A stretch of DNA of 64,000 nucleotides from Romboutsia weinsteinii (GTDB lineage: Bacteria > Bacillota > Clostridia > Peptostreptococcales > Peptostreptococcaceae): contig NZ_NOJY02000009.1 of the NCBI RefSeq assembly GCF_002250835.2, forward strand, positions 62,001-126,000, read 5' to 3'. The first letter of the stretch is position 1. Every line of letters starts with the position of its first letter. Both the position numbers and the translations under genes were made by a program. Under the pieces are notes generated by a model. It ran no database searches. It had not been told where the DNA came from and worked only from the letters and a program-made list of their open reading frames with translations. Of this stretch, positions 26,606 to 35,106 are shown one piece after another.

Positions 26606-27646
26606 TCATCTAAAGCAGTTTATCTTATTCTTTTTCCAATCAATTCTTCCATCCTCATGAGTTAATCTATCTAAATTAGTAATAGGACCGTGCAAACTAA
26701 CTTTTACTTCTCCATTTGAAATATGTTGTGATAAATTATCAAATAAATTTTTTGCAGAATACAGTCCAATAGCAAATCTTCCATTATCTAGATCAAATAT
26801 TGAATATGATTCTATACCTTTTTTTATCTTTTCTATATCAGGTTTTGAATTTACAGTTGAAGTAATCAACTGTTCTATTGGAATTGAACTGTCAAAAAAA
26901 TCTTTTACAACAAAATAAACATCTTTGACATCTAAGTCCATATATGTATTTAATAAAGCCCTTCCTAGAGTTTTATGGTCTTCGTGACTATCTAAAAAAG
27001 GTGAGTAAGTTACATGGGTAATATCACCATTATATTGATTATTAATATTTTTTATAATTTCTTCTATTTCGAATAAATAGTTTGGAAGATTACCATCAGG
27101 ATATCCAAGTGTTATAATGTTATTTTTATCTATTCCTAAAAAACTTACAGCTTCATAAAATTCATTTGTCCTAGACTGGGAAAAGATATTATTTCTAATT
27201 TCTAGTTGTTTTTCACTATTTTCACTATATAAACCTTGATTTTTAGAATACTCATCTAGCTTATCAGATATTTTTTCTTTGTATCTAGCTTGTGTTCCAT
27301 CACTAACAAGTATAATATGTACATTTTCTTTACCTACAGAATTAACTGCATTAATTATAGCTGAAGAAAAGAATAAAATTTCATCATCTTGGTGTGGTAT
27401 ATAAAAAATAACATTACTTTTAGTAAATTTTAGTTCTCCACTACTTTGTATATTATTGAGTTCATTTAATATTTGTAGCTTATTTTCGAGTACTTCATTA
27501 GGGGTAGTAAGATCTAGTTGACTTAACTTATATTCTAATGTTATTTCAGCCAAAACTTTTTTATCTATAGCAAAAAATATAAACACCATCGATACTGTAA
27601 TAATAAATATTATTAGTATAATATTTTTATGTCTTTTTTTCTTCAT
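26606..27646 (-). CDS. Membrane-anchored PIG-L family deacetylase
   Basis: A 346-residue protein with one N-terminal transmembrane helix (residues 8-28) and an external PIG-L/LmbE domain. The zinc site is PHQDDE (residues 84-89, the usual form being AHPDDE) together with SHEDH (His221, His224). PIG-L enzymes remove N-acetyl groups from glucosamine-containing glycans or glycolipids; here a cell-surface substrate is likely. AAGGAGGGGG precedes the ATG on the minus strand. No glycan gene is adjacent, so the substrate is open. Confidence 0.87.
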   Translation of the reverse strand: MKKKRHKNIILIIFIITVSMVFIFFAIDKKVLAEITLEYKLSQLDLTTPNEVLENKLQILNELNNIQSSGELKFTKSNVIFYIPHQDDEILFFSSAIINAVNSVGKENVHIILVSDGTQARYKEKISDKLDEYSKNQGLYSENSEKQLEIRNNIFSQSRTNEFYEAVSFLGIDKNNIITLGYPDGNLPNYLFEIEEIIKNINNQYNGDITHVTYSPFLDSHEDHKTLGRALLNTYMDLDVKDVYFVVKDFFDSSIPIEQLITSTVNSKPDIEKIKKGIESYSIFDLDNGRFAIGLYSAKNLFDNLSQHISNGEVKVSLHGPITNLDRLTHEDGRIDWKKNKINCFR

Positions 27647-27724
27647 ATTCCCCCTCCTTATTATATTTATCTACATTATTATATAATAAATTACATTTAT
27701 TGCAAAATCAAAATTAAAATATAT

Positions 27725-27766
27725 AAAAATAAACGGTAACATTTAGCTAGGTTACCGTTTATTTTT
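27725..27766. terminator. Terminator of the CotF-like gene
   Basis: AAAAATAAACGGTAAC pairs perfectly with GTTACCGTTTATTTTT around a 10-base loop. On the minus strand it directly follows the coat protein gene. Confidence 0.92.
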
Positions 27767-27789
27767 ATATATTAAATTTATACTATATA

Positions 27790-28290
27790 CTAGTTGTACA
27801 TACCATGCTTACTCATATAGTCGTATATTTGGTAACCGTGTTCTTGTTCTTCTTTTTGAATATGGTTTAAGACTTGTCTTGCATTAGTATCTTTAAATTC
27901 AAAAATAGTAGTATTGTATGTAGATGATACATATTTCTCTGTAGATAGACAGTCTTGACATAACATTTTATCGTTTTGATTATATCTACTACCTTGATTC
28001 ATTTGTAAATTTGGCATAGATGAAGAACTTAAATTTGGCATACTATTTTGTTGTTGACTTTGTTGAGAGCCTTGACCTTGTTGTTGATTAACATTTGGAA
28101 CAACTCCGCTTAATAATTGGTTAATAGAATTTAAATGTTGTTGTTCATGTTGAGCAATTTGATTAAATAAATTTTTTAGTTCTGGATCACTAGCTTTAGT
28201 AGCGTAATCTTTATACTTTGATACACATAGCTCTTCATGGCTTTTTTCATCTTCTAATAATAATCTTTCTTTTGTAGTTAAATTTATCAT
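27790..28290 (-). CDS. CotF-family spore coat protein
   Basis: A 166-residue ferritin-like coat protein. The N-terminal helix pair (LTTKERLLLEDEKSHEELC...EQQHLNSINQLL) and the C-terminal CLSTEKYVSSTYNTTIFEF with EEQEHGYQIYDYM form the CotF domain. They are separated by a Gln/Ser/Asn-rich linker (about 65-110) with repeats of SMPNL. Expected in the spore coat during sporulation. The ATG at 28290 follows GGAGGTG; the longer frame has no ribosome site. The small BFD-like gene ends 65 bp upstream on the same strand. Confidence 0.88.
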   Translation of the reverse strand: MINLTTKERLLLEDEKSHEELCVSKYKDYATKASDPELKNLFNQIAQHEQQHLNSINQLLSGVVPNVNQQQGQGSQQSQQQNSMPNLSSSSMPNLQMNQGSRYNQNDKMLCQDCLSTEKYVSSTYNTTIFEFKDTNARQVLNHIQKEEQEHGYQIYDYMSKHGMYN

Positions 28291-28355
28291 AAAAACACCT
28301 CCATTATTATGTTGTATAATAAGAAAAAAATTATACATTAATTGTAAAAAATAAA

Positions 28356-28655
28356 TTATTTTGTAGTATCGATTATGTTATTTAAAAGTCCTTTACATCT
28401 ACCACAAGCAGTACCTGCCTTAGTTACTTCACCAATCTTCTCAACAGTATCTGCACCATTTTGAATAGCTTTAACCACTTCTTCTACAGAAACACTTCTA
28501 CATTTACATGCATTTTGTAATATTGATTCTATATCATTTTTAAGGTCTGTAGTATCAATAGTTATGTCAGTCATATCTTTAATATCATCTAAAGTTCTTG
28601 CGCCATTTGACATTGCATTTCTAACTTTTATATAGTCATCAGTTATTATTTTCAT
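28356..28655 (-). CDS. BFD-like protein with degenerate first module
   Basis: A 99-residue paralogue of the protein at 6566-6886, with two BFD modules in tandem. The second module keeps all four cluster cysteines (Cys50, Cys52, Cys84, Cys87: CKC...CGRC). The first retains the fold sequence (KVRNAMSNGARTLDDIKDMT) but has no cysteine at all. So at most one [2Fe-2S] cluster is expected. A GGAGGTAG site lies just upstream of the ATG. It sits upstream of the CotF-like gene on the same strand and may be co-transcribed with it. Confidence 0.83.
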   Translation of the reverse strand: MKIITDDYIKVRNAMSNGARTLDDIKDMTDITIDTTDLKNDIESILQNACKCRSVSVEEVVKAIQNGADTVEKIGEVTKAGTACGRCKGLLNNIIDTTK

Positions 28656-28752
28656 ATTCTACCTCCATTATTTTGCATTGCATATTAGTAATATTTTGTA
28701 CTGATTTTTAGATAATATTCAAAAGTAATAATTGACAATATTTTATATTAAC

Positions 28753-28781
28753 TTGACAAAAGTATTATCAAGGTTTATAAA
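28753..28781 (+). promoter_or_regulatory. Promoter of the alcohol dehydrogenase gene
   Basis: TTGACA (28753-28758), 17 bp, TATAAA (28776-28781): a near-consensus vegetative promoter. Confidence 0.85.
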
Positions 28782-28784
28782 GAA

Positions 28785-28805
28785 TACTGTAACGTAATTA
28801 CAGTA
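28785..28805. promoter_or_regulatory. Palindromic operator candidate
   Basis: TACTGTAA and TTACAGTA flank a 5-bp centre, forming a perfect 8+8 dyad that covers the expected transcription start just after the -10 box. A repressor binding here would block initiation. The regulator is unknown. Confidence 0.6.
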
Positions 28806-28821
28806 ATGAAGGAGATTTAGT

Positions 28822-30000
28822 ATGTTAAATTTTGATTATGAAAATAAAACTAGAATAATATTTGGAGAAGATACACACAAGACTGTCGGAGAAGTTTTAA
28901 AACCTCATGCAAGTAAGGTACTACTTCATTATGGTGGTGGAAGCATAAAAAGTACTGGAGTATATGATGATGTTATTAACTCATTAAAAGCAAATAACAT
29001 AGATTTTGTAGAGCTTGGGGGAGTAAAACCTAACCCAAGACTGTCTCTGGTTAATGAAGGTATAAAGCTGTGTATAGAAGAAAATGTAGACTTTATACTT
29101 GCTGTAGGAGGAGGAAGTGTTATAGATTCAGCAAAAACTATTGCTTTAGGTGCTAAAAATGAAGGTGATGTTTGGGATTTCTTCTTAACTAATAAAGATA
29201 ATAATGGAGCCTTGCCAACATCTACAATATTAACTATACCTGCAGCTGGAAGTGAAGCAAGCAGTGGAGCAGTTATAACAAATGAGGACAAAGAGCTTAA
29301 GCTGTCTTATGGAAGAGAAAATCTTCGTCCTATTTTTAGTATCATAAACCCTAAGATTTACTTTACACTTCCTGCTAATCAGATTGCAAATGGTGTATGC
29401 GATATGATGATACATATTATGGAGAGATATTTTACTAATACAAAGAACACTGAATTAATAGATGGATTATGTGAGAGTACATTAAAAACTATTATGAAAA
29501 ATGCACTAATATTAAAAGAAGATAATAAAAATTATGAAGCATGGTCTGAAATAGCTCTTGCTGGAACAATTGCACATAATGGTCTTCTTGGTATAGGTAG
29601 AGAGCAAGACTGGGCATCTCATAATATAGAACATGAGCTTAGTGCTATATATGATGTAGCACACGGTGCTGGGTTAGCTGTTGTTACACCTGCTTGGATG
29701 ACTTATGTTTACAAAACTAATGTAGATATGTTTGTACAATTTGCCATAAATGTTATGGGAGTAGATGTAGCTTATAGAGACAGTGATAAGATAGCGCTAG
29801 AAGGAATAAAGAGATTAAAGAATTTCTTTAGAGAAATGGAACTACCTTTAAGATTAGAGGATCTTAATATAGATGATAATAAGCTTGAGCTAATGGCAAA
29901 GAAAGCTACAAACTTTGAAAGTGGTAAAGAAAATCTTTTAGGTGGAGTTAAAAAGCTTAACTGGGAGGATGTATTTGCTATTTATAAATTAGCATTATAA
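28822..30000 (+). CDS. Iron-containing alcohol dehydrogenase (butanol dehydrogenase-like)
   Basis: A 392-residue group III alcohol dehydrogenase. The nucleotide loop is GGGSVID at about 97-102. Metal ligands are Asp194, His198, His267 and His281. The organisation with YGGGSIKSTGVYD is typical of the NAD(P)H-dependent butanol/aldehyde dehydrogenases (BdhA/YqhD type) used by fermenting clostridia to reduce aldehydes to alcohols. GAAGGAG precedes the ATG. A strong promoter with a palindrome at the start site suggests tight control. The aldehyde used in vivo cannot be named. Confidence 0.9.
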   Translation: MLNFDYENKTRIIFGEDTHKTVGEVLKPHASKVLLHYGGGSIKSTGVYDDVINSLKANNIDFVELGGVKPNPRLSLVNEGIKLCIEENVDFILAVGGGSVIDSAKTIALGAKNEGDVWDFFLTNKDNNGALPTSTILTIPAAGSEASSGAVITNEDKELKLSYGRENLRPIFSIINPKIYFTLPANQIANGVCDMMIHIMERYFTNTKNTELIDGLCESTLKTIMKNALILKEDNKNYEAWSEIALAGTIAHNGLLGIGREQDWASHNIEHELSAIYDVAHGAGLAVVTPAWMTYVYKTNVDMFVQFAINVMGVDVAYRDSDKIALEGIKRLKNFFREMELPLRLEDLNIDDNKLELMAKKATNFESGKENLLGGVKKLNWEDVFAIYKLAL

Positions 30001-30102
30001 ATAATAAAGTACATAACTAATAAAAATATCATTGACTTATTATTAACTCTTTCTTAAACTATAAGAATATAGATTATTATAAATCGAAAGAGGATATTCA
30101 AA

Positions 30103-30360
30103 ATGAAAGAATTTATGAAAAAAAACAGACATAATATTAGCAATATAATGAACGCAATAATAATTGTGATAGGTCTACTTTTAAAAAATGTAGTATTCGT
30201 ATTTTTAGGGATACTATTAGTAGGTTTAAACTTTTATGTTTCAAAAGAAGAAAAGAAAACTGAAGAAAAAAAGGCTCAAATCAAAGCAGAGTTAAAAGCA
30301 AATAGAGAAAAAATGAGGGGAAATAAAAAGAAGAAATCAAAGAATAAAAAAAGAAGATAA
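30103..30360 (+). CDS. Small membrane protein with basic tail
   Basis: An 85-residue protein with two adjoining hydrophobic stretches (about 14-48) and a very basic C-terminal half with runs of Lys and Glu (about 50-85). It is not recognised. The tail could contact nucleic acid or acidic lipids. A moderate AGAGGATATTC site precedes the ATG. A good terminator follows, which supports a real gene. Confidence 0.65.
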   Translation: MKEFMKKNRHNISNIMNAIIIVIGLLLKNVVFVFLGILLVGLNFYVSKEEKKTEEKKAQIKAELKANREKMRGNKKKKSKNKKRR

Positions 30361-30365
30361 ATATA

Positions 30366-30403
30366 AATGGCGAACTTATAACAGGTTCGCCATTAATTAT
30401 TAT
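30366..30403 (+). terminator. Terminator after the small membrane gene
   Basis: AATGGCGAAC pairs with GTTCGCCATT, then AATTATTAT. T content is moderate. Confidence 0.75.
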
Positions 30404-30492
30404 ATAAATGTTATAAAATAAGCCTGGAAAAGGAAAATATGCTAATATATTTAGTATATATTAAAAATTAAGTTTATGGGAGTTGATTTTAG

Positions 30493-31314
30493 ATGATGAT
30501 AGTTGATAAAGACAAATGTATAGGGTGTGGACTATGTATAAAAGACTGTTTTGTTAGGGATATAGAAATACAAGATAATAAGGCTCATATAAAAAATAAA
30601 ACTTGTATGAAATGTGGGCATTGCATAGCAATCTGCCCAAAGCATGCAGTATCAACAGATGAATATAGTATGGATGATGTAAAAGAATATAAGAAAGAAG
30701 ATTTCAATATAGATGCAGATAAGTTACTTAATTTTATAAAATTTAGAAGAACAATAAGACAATTTAAAAATAAAGATGTTGAGAATAAAAAACTTGCTAA
30801 AATAATAGAGGCAGGAAGATTTACTCAAACAGGTGGTAATCTTCAAAATGTTTCTTATATAGTAGTAAAAGATAATATAAATGAACTAAAAGAAATGGTA
30901 ATAGAAACTTTAAAGAATATGGGAGAGTATGTACTTAAAAACTCAACTCCTGAAAACAAGCAAATAGAAAAATATGCAAAAATGTGGTTAAGAATGCATA
31001 AAGCATATAAAGAAGATCCTAAAAAAAATGATATGCTTTTCTTCAATGCTCCAGCGGTAGTGTTAGTGGTATCTGATTCTGATGTTAATGGTGCACTAGC
31101 TTCATCTAATATGGAATTGATGACAAATGCATTAGATTTAGGAACATTCTTCAGTGGTTTTTTAGTTAGAGCGGCTCAATCAAATAAACATATTAATGAT
31201 TATTTAGGCATTGAAGAAGGTAAAAAAATAGTAACATGTATGGTTATAGGCTACCCAGATACTAAATATTCTAGAACTGTACCTAGAAAAGATGCAGATA
31301 TAACATGGAAATAA
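30493..31314 (+). CDS. Ferredoxin-nitroreductase fusion
   Basis: A 273-residue flavoprotein. Two [4Fe-4S] motifs are at the N-terminus (CIGCGLCIKDC and CMKCGHCIAICPK, about 9-55). They are followed by an FMN nitroreductase domain from about residue 70, starting FIKFRRTIRQFKNKDV and including RFTQTGGNLQN. Such fusions pass electrons from ferredoxin to flavin and reduce nitro compounds, quinones or unknown metabolites. Two adjoining ATGs (30493 and 30496) are equally possible starts. A terminator separates it from the old yellow enzyme gene. Confidence 0.88.
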   Translation: MMIVDKDKCIGCGLCIKDCFVRDIEIQDNKAHIKNKTCMKCGHCIAICPKHAVSTDEYSMDDVKEYKKEDFNIDADKLLNFIKFRRTIRQFKNKDVENKKLAKIIEAGRFTQTGGNLQNVSYIVVKDNINELKEMVIETLKNMGEYVLKNSTPENKQIEKYAKMWLRMHKAYKEDPKKNDMLFFNAPAVVLVVSDSDVNGALASSNMELMTNALDLGTFFSGFLVRAAQSNKHINDYLGIEEGKKIVTCMVIGYPDTKYSRTVPRKDADITWK

Positions 31315-31328
31315 TTGTATAATAATAT

Positions 31329-31367
31329 AAGGATAGGAAATATAGTATGATTTCTATCCTTTTTTAT
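31329..31367 (+). terminator. Terminator after the nitroreductase gene
   Basis: AAGGATAGGAAAT pairs with ATTTCTATCCTT around ATAGTATG, followed by TTTTT. Confidence 0.88.
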
Positions 31368-31391
31368 TATTTGTAATACTGGAGGGGTAAA

Positions 31392-32474
31392 ATGAATAGT
31401 TTATTTGATAGAGTTAAAATAGGAAATATTGAAGTGAAAAATAGGTTTATAAGATCAGCAACATGTGAGAAACTGTCTGACAGTGATGGACACAATAGAA
31501 AACAAATTCTATTTGACTACTATGAAGATCTAGCAAAGGGTGGTGTAGGAACAATTATTTCAAGCTTTGCGAAGATAGATAAAAATGAAATACCAAGCAT
31601 AAATATGATGGGAATATATGATGATTCATTTATAGAAGAATATAAAAAGCTAACAAGTATAATTCATAAATACGATACGAAGGTAATTATGCAAATTGTA
31701 TATGGTGGTTCTCAATCAAAAAATAACTCAAAAGATAATATAGTTTTTGGACCATCTTCTATTAAAAATCCATCAAGCAACATGACACCAATTGAAATGA
31801 CCAAAGATAACATAAAATATATTATACAAAAATTTATTGATGCGGCAGTAAGAGCAGAAAAGTCAGGATTTGATGGAGTACAGCTTCATATAGCTCATGG
31901 ATATTTACTAAGCCAATTTTTGTCTCCATATTTTAATAGAAGAAAAGACGAGTATGGTGGAAACATAGAAAATAGAGGAAGAATAATATATGAAATTTAT
32001 GAAGGAATAAGGAGTGAAGCTGGAAAAAACTTTATAATATCAGTTAAAATCAATAGTGACAATTTTATAGATGAAGATAGCTACAATATAGAAGAGTGTA
32101 TTGAAGTATGCGAGACACTTGATAAAATGGGAATTGATCTAATAGAGATAAGTGGAGGTATGGGTTGTTCAAGAGAAAATGAAGGTGCAATTAGAAAGGT
32201 AAAGACTAAAGATGATGAGGCTTATTTTAGAGAGAATACATCTAAGGTAGCTAATATAGTTGATTCACCAGTAGCCATAGTTGGTGGGCTTAGAAGTATC
32301 GATATAATGGAAGACATTATAAATAAGGAAAAAATTGAATTTATATCAATGTCAAGACCTTTACACAGTGAACCAGATTTAATAAATAAATGGAAATTAG
32401 ATAAAAATACAAAGCTTAGATGCATATCATGTAATCAATGTAATAAAGGTGGTAAAATATGTGTTTTTAGATAG
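31392..32474 (+). CDS. NADH:flavin oxidoreductase (old yellow enzyme family)
   Basis: A 360-residue FMN-binding TIM-barrel. The N-terminal signature is VKNRFIRSATCEKL. GFDGVQLHIAHGYLLSQFLSP carries the substrate-binding His pair, followed by NRRKDEYGG. It ends with CISCNQCNKGG...C, a cysteine cluster usually found in the larger, two-domain 2,4-dienoyl-CoA reductase-like members that hold a [4Fe-4S] centre. The second, NADPH-binding domain is absent, so it must take electrons from a partner. A GGAGGGG site precedes the ATG. Confidence 0.88.
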   Translation: MNSLFDRVKIGNIEVKNRFIRSATCEKLSDSDGHNRKQILFDYYEDLAKGGVGTIISSFAKIDKNEIPSINMMGIYDDSFIEEYKKLTSIIHKYDTKVIMQIVYGGSQSKNNSKDNIVFGPSSIKNPSSNMTPIEMTKDNIKYIIQKFIDAAVRAEKSGFDGVQLHIAHGYLLSQFLSPYFNRRKDEYGGNIENRGRIIYEIYEGIRSEAGKNFIISVKINSDNFIDEDSYNIEECIEVCETLDKMGIDLIEISGGMGCSRENEGAIRKVKTKDDEAYFRENTSKVANIVDSPVAIVGGLRSIDIMEDIINKEKIEFISMSRPLHSEPDLINKWKLDKNTKLRCISCNQCNKGGKICVFR

Positions 32475-32602
32475 ATTACTAACTCTATAGAAGCAACAAC
32501 AAAGTGACTATAAAATAATACAATAAAATTAAAAGTGTCACAAAACGATGAAAAAAATAATAATATGCTATTGAACACAAATATATATAGGAGAGTGTTT
32601 TA

Positions 32603-33514
32603 ATGGCAACTACTAAAAAAATAAAAAATATAGCTAACATAAGCTATCAATATCAGCCAGATGCAACAATAGATATCGTAGAAAATGCATCTCTAGTATC
32701 CCCTGTTTCTAGTGAAGATATAGTAGAAGCCGGTGTACCTAGCTTTACATTAACTGATATATCACATACTAATTTTTTAAAACCTGGTAATGTAGTAACT
32801 TATAACCTTTCAATAGTAAATACAGGTAATGTATCTTTTTCAAATATAGTAATAAAAAATGATGGAGCATCAAATTTAACTTTTTCTAAAGATAATATTA
32901 AGGTTTATATTGATGGTGTAGCAGCAGATTCTGGAGAAATAGCCTTTGCAACTAACCAATTTACTATAACTCCTGCATCTGGTATAGCTGAGGACAAAGA
33001 AGTTGTAGCATTGATAACTGCAAAAGATAGTGGAACAGGAGCAGTTGCAGGAGAAGATTTTGCTAATGAAATATCAATTGGGTATTCATACAAAGATCCA
33101 CTAAATACAGGTGGAGCAGATATAGTAGTAGCACCTGTAGATGCACAAAAACTTAATTTATCAACAACTTACAGCTTCGCTAATATTACAAATGTAGCAA
33201 AAGCAATGAACACAAAGCCACAAGCAGTTGGTGGAGCAATGACATATACATTAACATTAGAAAATAGCGGAAATGTAGATGCTATAAATGTAGAGATAAA
33301 AGATCTTATACCAAAAGAAATGACATATACATCAGTAGCAGGAACAAAATTAGTACCCGGAGGAACTAGTGAAGACCTTTCTTTATCAGGAGCAACAGAC
33401 TCAGAAAATCTTTTGACTATAACTGGGATTGTAGTTCCTGCTGCTAAATTAGTAGATACTACTTTAACTAATGGTGAAGCGACTATAACAATAACTGGAA
33501 CATATACTGGATAA
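32603..33514 (+). CDS. DUF11-repeat protein without signal peptide (paralogue 1)
   Basis: A 303-residue beta-rich protein with two DUF11-like modules. Module 1 is around 50-165 (KPGNVVTYNLSIVNTGNVSF) and module 2 around 195-300 (GGAMTYTLTLENSGNVDAIN, VEIKDLIPKEMTY). The N-terminus (MATTKKIKNIANISYQYQPD) has no signal peptide or anchor motif. DUF11 domains are normally found in secreted surface proteins. A spore-surface or mother-cell-made structural role is possible but inferred. It has GGAGAG upstream and a terminator downstream; a divergent paralogue follows directly. Confidence 0.82.
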   Translation: MATTKKIKNIANISYQYQPDATIDIVENASLVSPVSSEDIVEAGVPSFTLTDISHTNFLKPGNVVTYNLSIVNTGNVSFSNIVIKNDGASNLTFSKDNIKVYIDGVAADSGEIAFATNQFTITPASGIAEDKEVVALITAKDSGTGAVAGEDFANEISIGYSYKDPLNTGGADIVVAPVDAQKLNLSTTYSFANITNVAKAMNTKPQAVGGAMTYTLTLENSGNVDAINVEIKDLIPKEMTYTSVAGTKLVPGGTSEDLSLSGATDSENLLTITGIVVPAAKLVDTTLTNGEATITITGTYTG

Positions 33515-33526
33515 TTATATAAAATC

Positions 33527-33558
33527 AAAAAAGCGATGTTTTTTAATATCGCTTTTTT
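33527..33558 (+). terminator. Terminator between the DUF11 paralogues
   Basis: AAAAAAGCGAT pairs with ATCGCTTTTTT around a 10-base loop. Confidence 0.85.
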
Positions 33559-33613
33559 CTAAAATTAAATATTATTAATAAATAAGATAAGTTACATTAA
33601 GGAGTTAACCTAT

Positions 33614-34531
33614 ATGGAAGATAAATATGATAAGAAAATATCTAGTATTATATATGAATATCAGCCAGATTTATTAATTGAAAATATTGAAAAAGATTCA
33701 ACTATATTAATTGAAAAAGATACAAAACCAATAGTGCCAAATTTATATATAAATAAAATATCAGGAAAAAAATATTCTAAACCAGGAGATATAATAGACT
33801 ATACTGTTATACTAGCTAATAAAGGAAACATAAACTTTAATAAATTAGTAGTGCTAGATAATATGCCTAAAGAATTAACATATATAAATCAAAGTATAGA
33901 AGTTATAGTTAATACAGATGCTCTAGAATATAGATTGGATTATTACTTAGAAATTGATGATATAGAAAATAGACTAAAAATAGTCATAAATAAAATAATA
34001 TATACAGGAGATATAGTAATTGTAAATTTTAATGCAGAAATAGATAATAATACATCTACAGAAGTATTAAAAAATGAGATAAGATTAGGTTACTCTTATA
34101 TTGATGAAGATAAAAGTCTAGAAATAAATCCGCTAGATAAAGAGATAGCTGATGCATATACTTTAACTTATATGGAATATGCAAGTCTAACTGTTACAAA
34201 ATGTATAGATAAGTATCCTAGCAATATTGGAGATACAATGAGCTATAAATTAGAATTAATAAATAATGGAAATCTAAAAGCAATTAATGTAAAGATAGAA
34301 GAGTATGTCTTAGAAGACATGTATTATAGTAAAGCAGAAGGAGAAATACAAGAACCTGGAAAAGAAAAAGCAAAGTTTGAACCGCAAGCTATATTAAATG
34401 ATAATAATTTACTTATAATTACAAAAATAGAAGTGCCTCAAGGCAGGTATATTGAATCTAGCTTGGGAGAGTTTGATTTCATTCCAGGTAAATCAGTAAT
34501 TACTATATATGGAGAGTATAGAGGAGAATAA
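33614..34531 (+). CDS. DUF11-repeat protein without signal peptide (paralogue 2)
   Basis: A 305-residue protein of the same architecture as its neighbour: a shared opening (SIIYEYQPDLLIENIEKDS against ISYQYQPDATIDIVENAS), KPGDIIDYTVILANKGNINF in module 1 and GDTMSYKLELINNGNLKAIN in module 2. It is more charged than paralogue 1, which is Ala/Thr/Gly-rich. The two are a tandem duplication that has diverged strongly. AAGGAG lies upstream. No signal peptide is visible. Confidence 0.82.
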   Translation: MEDKYDKKISSIIYEYQPDLLIENIEKDSTILIEKDTKPIVPNLYINKISGKKYSKPGDIIDYTVILANKGNINFNKLVVLDNMPKELTYINQSIEVIVNTDALEYRLDYYLEIDDIENRLKIVINKIIYTGDIVIVNFNAEIDNNTSTEVLKNEIRLGYSYIDEDKSLEINPLDKEIADAYTLTYMEYASLTVTKCIDKYPSNIGDTMSYKLELINNGNLKAINVKIEEYVLEDMYYSKAEGEIQEPGKEKAKFEPQAILNDNNLLIITKIEVPQGRYIESSLGEFDFIPGKSVITIYGEYRGE

Positions 34532-34595
34532 TTATAATATTACTTAAATCTGTATTACATAAATACAAAAAGTATAAGTGATAAGTAAATAATAC

Positions 34596-34775
34596 TTATT
34601 CATCTATACTATCGTGAACTATATGCACTACTAATCCTATTACAGCAACTAATAATAATGTTAAAGACTTGCCAGATTGTTGAATAGTCATTAAAATATT
34701 AGATTGAAAAATATTAAACATTATTAAGGTTAAGACAATAGAAAAAATTAATCTATATAAGTTTTTGCTTTGCAT
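34596..34775 (-). CDS. 59-residue membrane protein
   Basis: A short minus-strand gene with two hydrophobic helices: NLYRLIFSIVLTLIMFNIF and SLTLLLVAVIGLVVHIV, joined by a polar loop and ending HDSIDE. An AAAGGAGGTACCT ribosome site immediately precedes the ATG. It is not recognised. It is divergent from the SAM riboswitch gene, whose promoter lies about 110 bp away. A weak hairpin (AAGTAT/ATACTT) with a T run follows its stop on the minus strand. Confidence 0.68.
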   Translation of the reverse strand: MQSKNLYRLIFSIVLTLIMFNIFQSNILMTIQQSGKSLTLLLVAVIGLVVHIVHDSIDE

Positions 34776-34887
34776 AGGTACCTCCTTTGTGCTATATTTT
34801 GATGGATAATCTTTAAAATATATAATTCGATGCTGAATAAGAATAACCTTTTTTAGAAAATTATGTACAATTAATTAAGTTATACTA

Positions 34888-34916
34888 TTGACAACTGTAA
34901 GAAAATTTTGTAATAT
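34888..34916 (+). promoter_or_regulatory. Promoter of the SAM riboswitch transcript
   Basis: TTGACA (34888-34893), 17 bp, TAATAT (34911-34916). Confidence 0.82.
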
Positions 34917-34934
34917 GAGATGAGAAAATTTAAT

Positions 34935-35038
34935 ACTCTTATCAAGAGCGGTGGAGGGACTGGCCCTATGAAGCCCGGCAACCAGTATATTTTATATACG
35001 GGTGCTAAATCCTGCAGCATTTTGCTGGTAGATGAGTA
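34935..35038 (+). promoter_or_regulatory. SAM-I (S-box) riboswitch
   Basis: The S-box core is nearly consensus: CTTATCAAGAG, GGTGGAGGGACTGGCCC, ATGAAGCCCGGCAACC, GGTGCTAAATCCTGCAGC and the closing P1 strand GATGAGT. It binds S-adenosylmethionine. A terminator follows within 20 bp, so SAM excess should stop transcription of the transporter gene. Confidence 0.97.
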
Positions 35039-35051
35039 TAGTTATGCTTTT

Positions 35052-35082
35052 AAAGCCTGAGTTTATGCTCAGGCTTATTTTA
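35052..35082 (+). terminator. Expression-platform terminator of the S-box
   Basis: AAGCCTGAG pairs with CTCAGGCTT around TTTATG and is followed by ATTTTAAT. Confidence 0.82.
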
Positions 35083-35106
35083 ATACATAAAAAAGGAGAA
35101 ATAGAC

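Noticed and set aside
28822-30000. Rex-type operator in the alcohol dehydrogenase promoter
   Set aside because: The dyad TACTGTAA/TTACAGTA does not match the Rex consensus TTGTTAANNNNTTAACAA.
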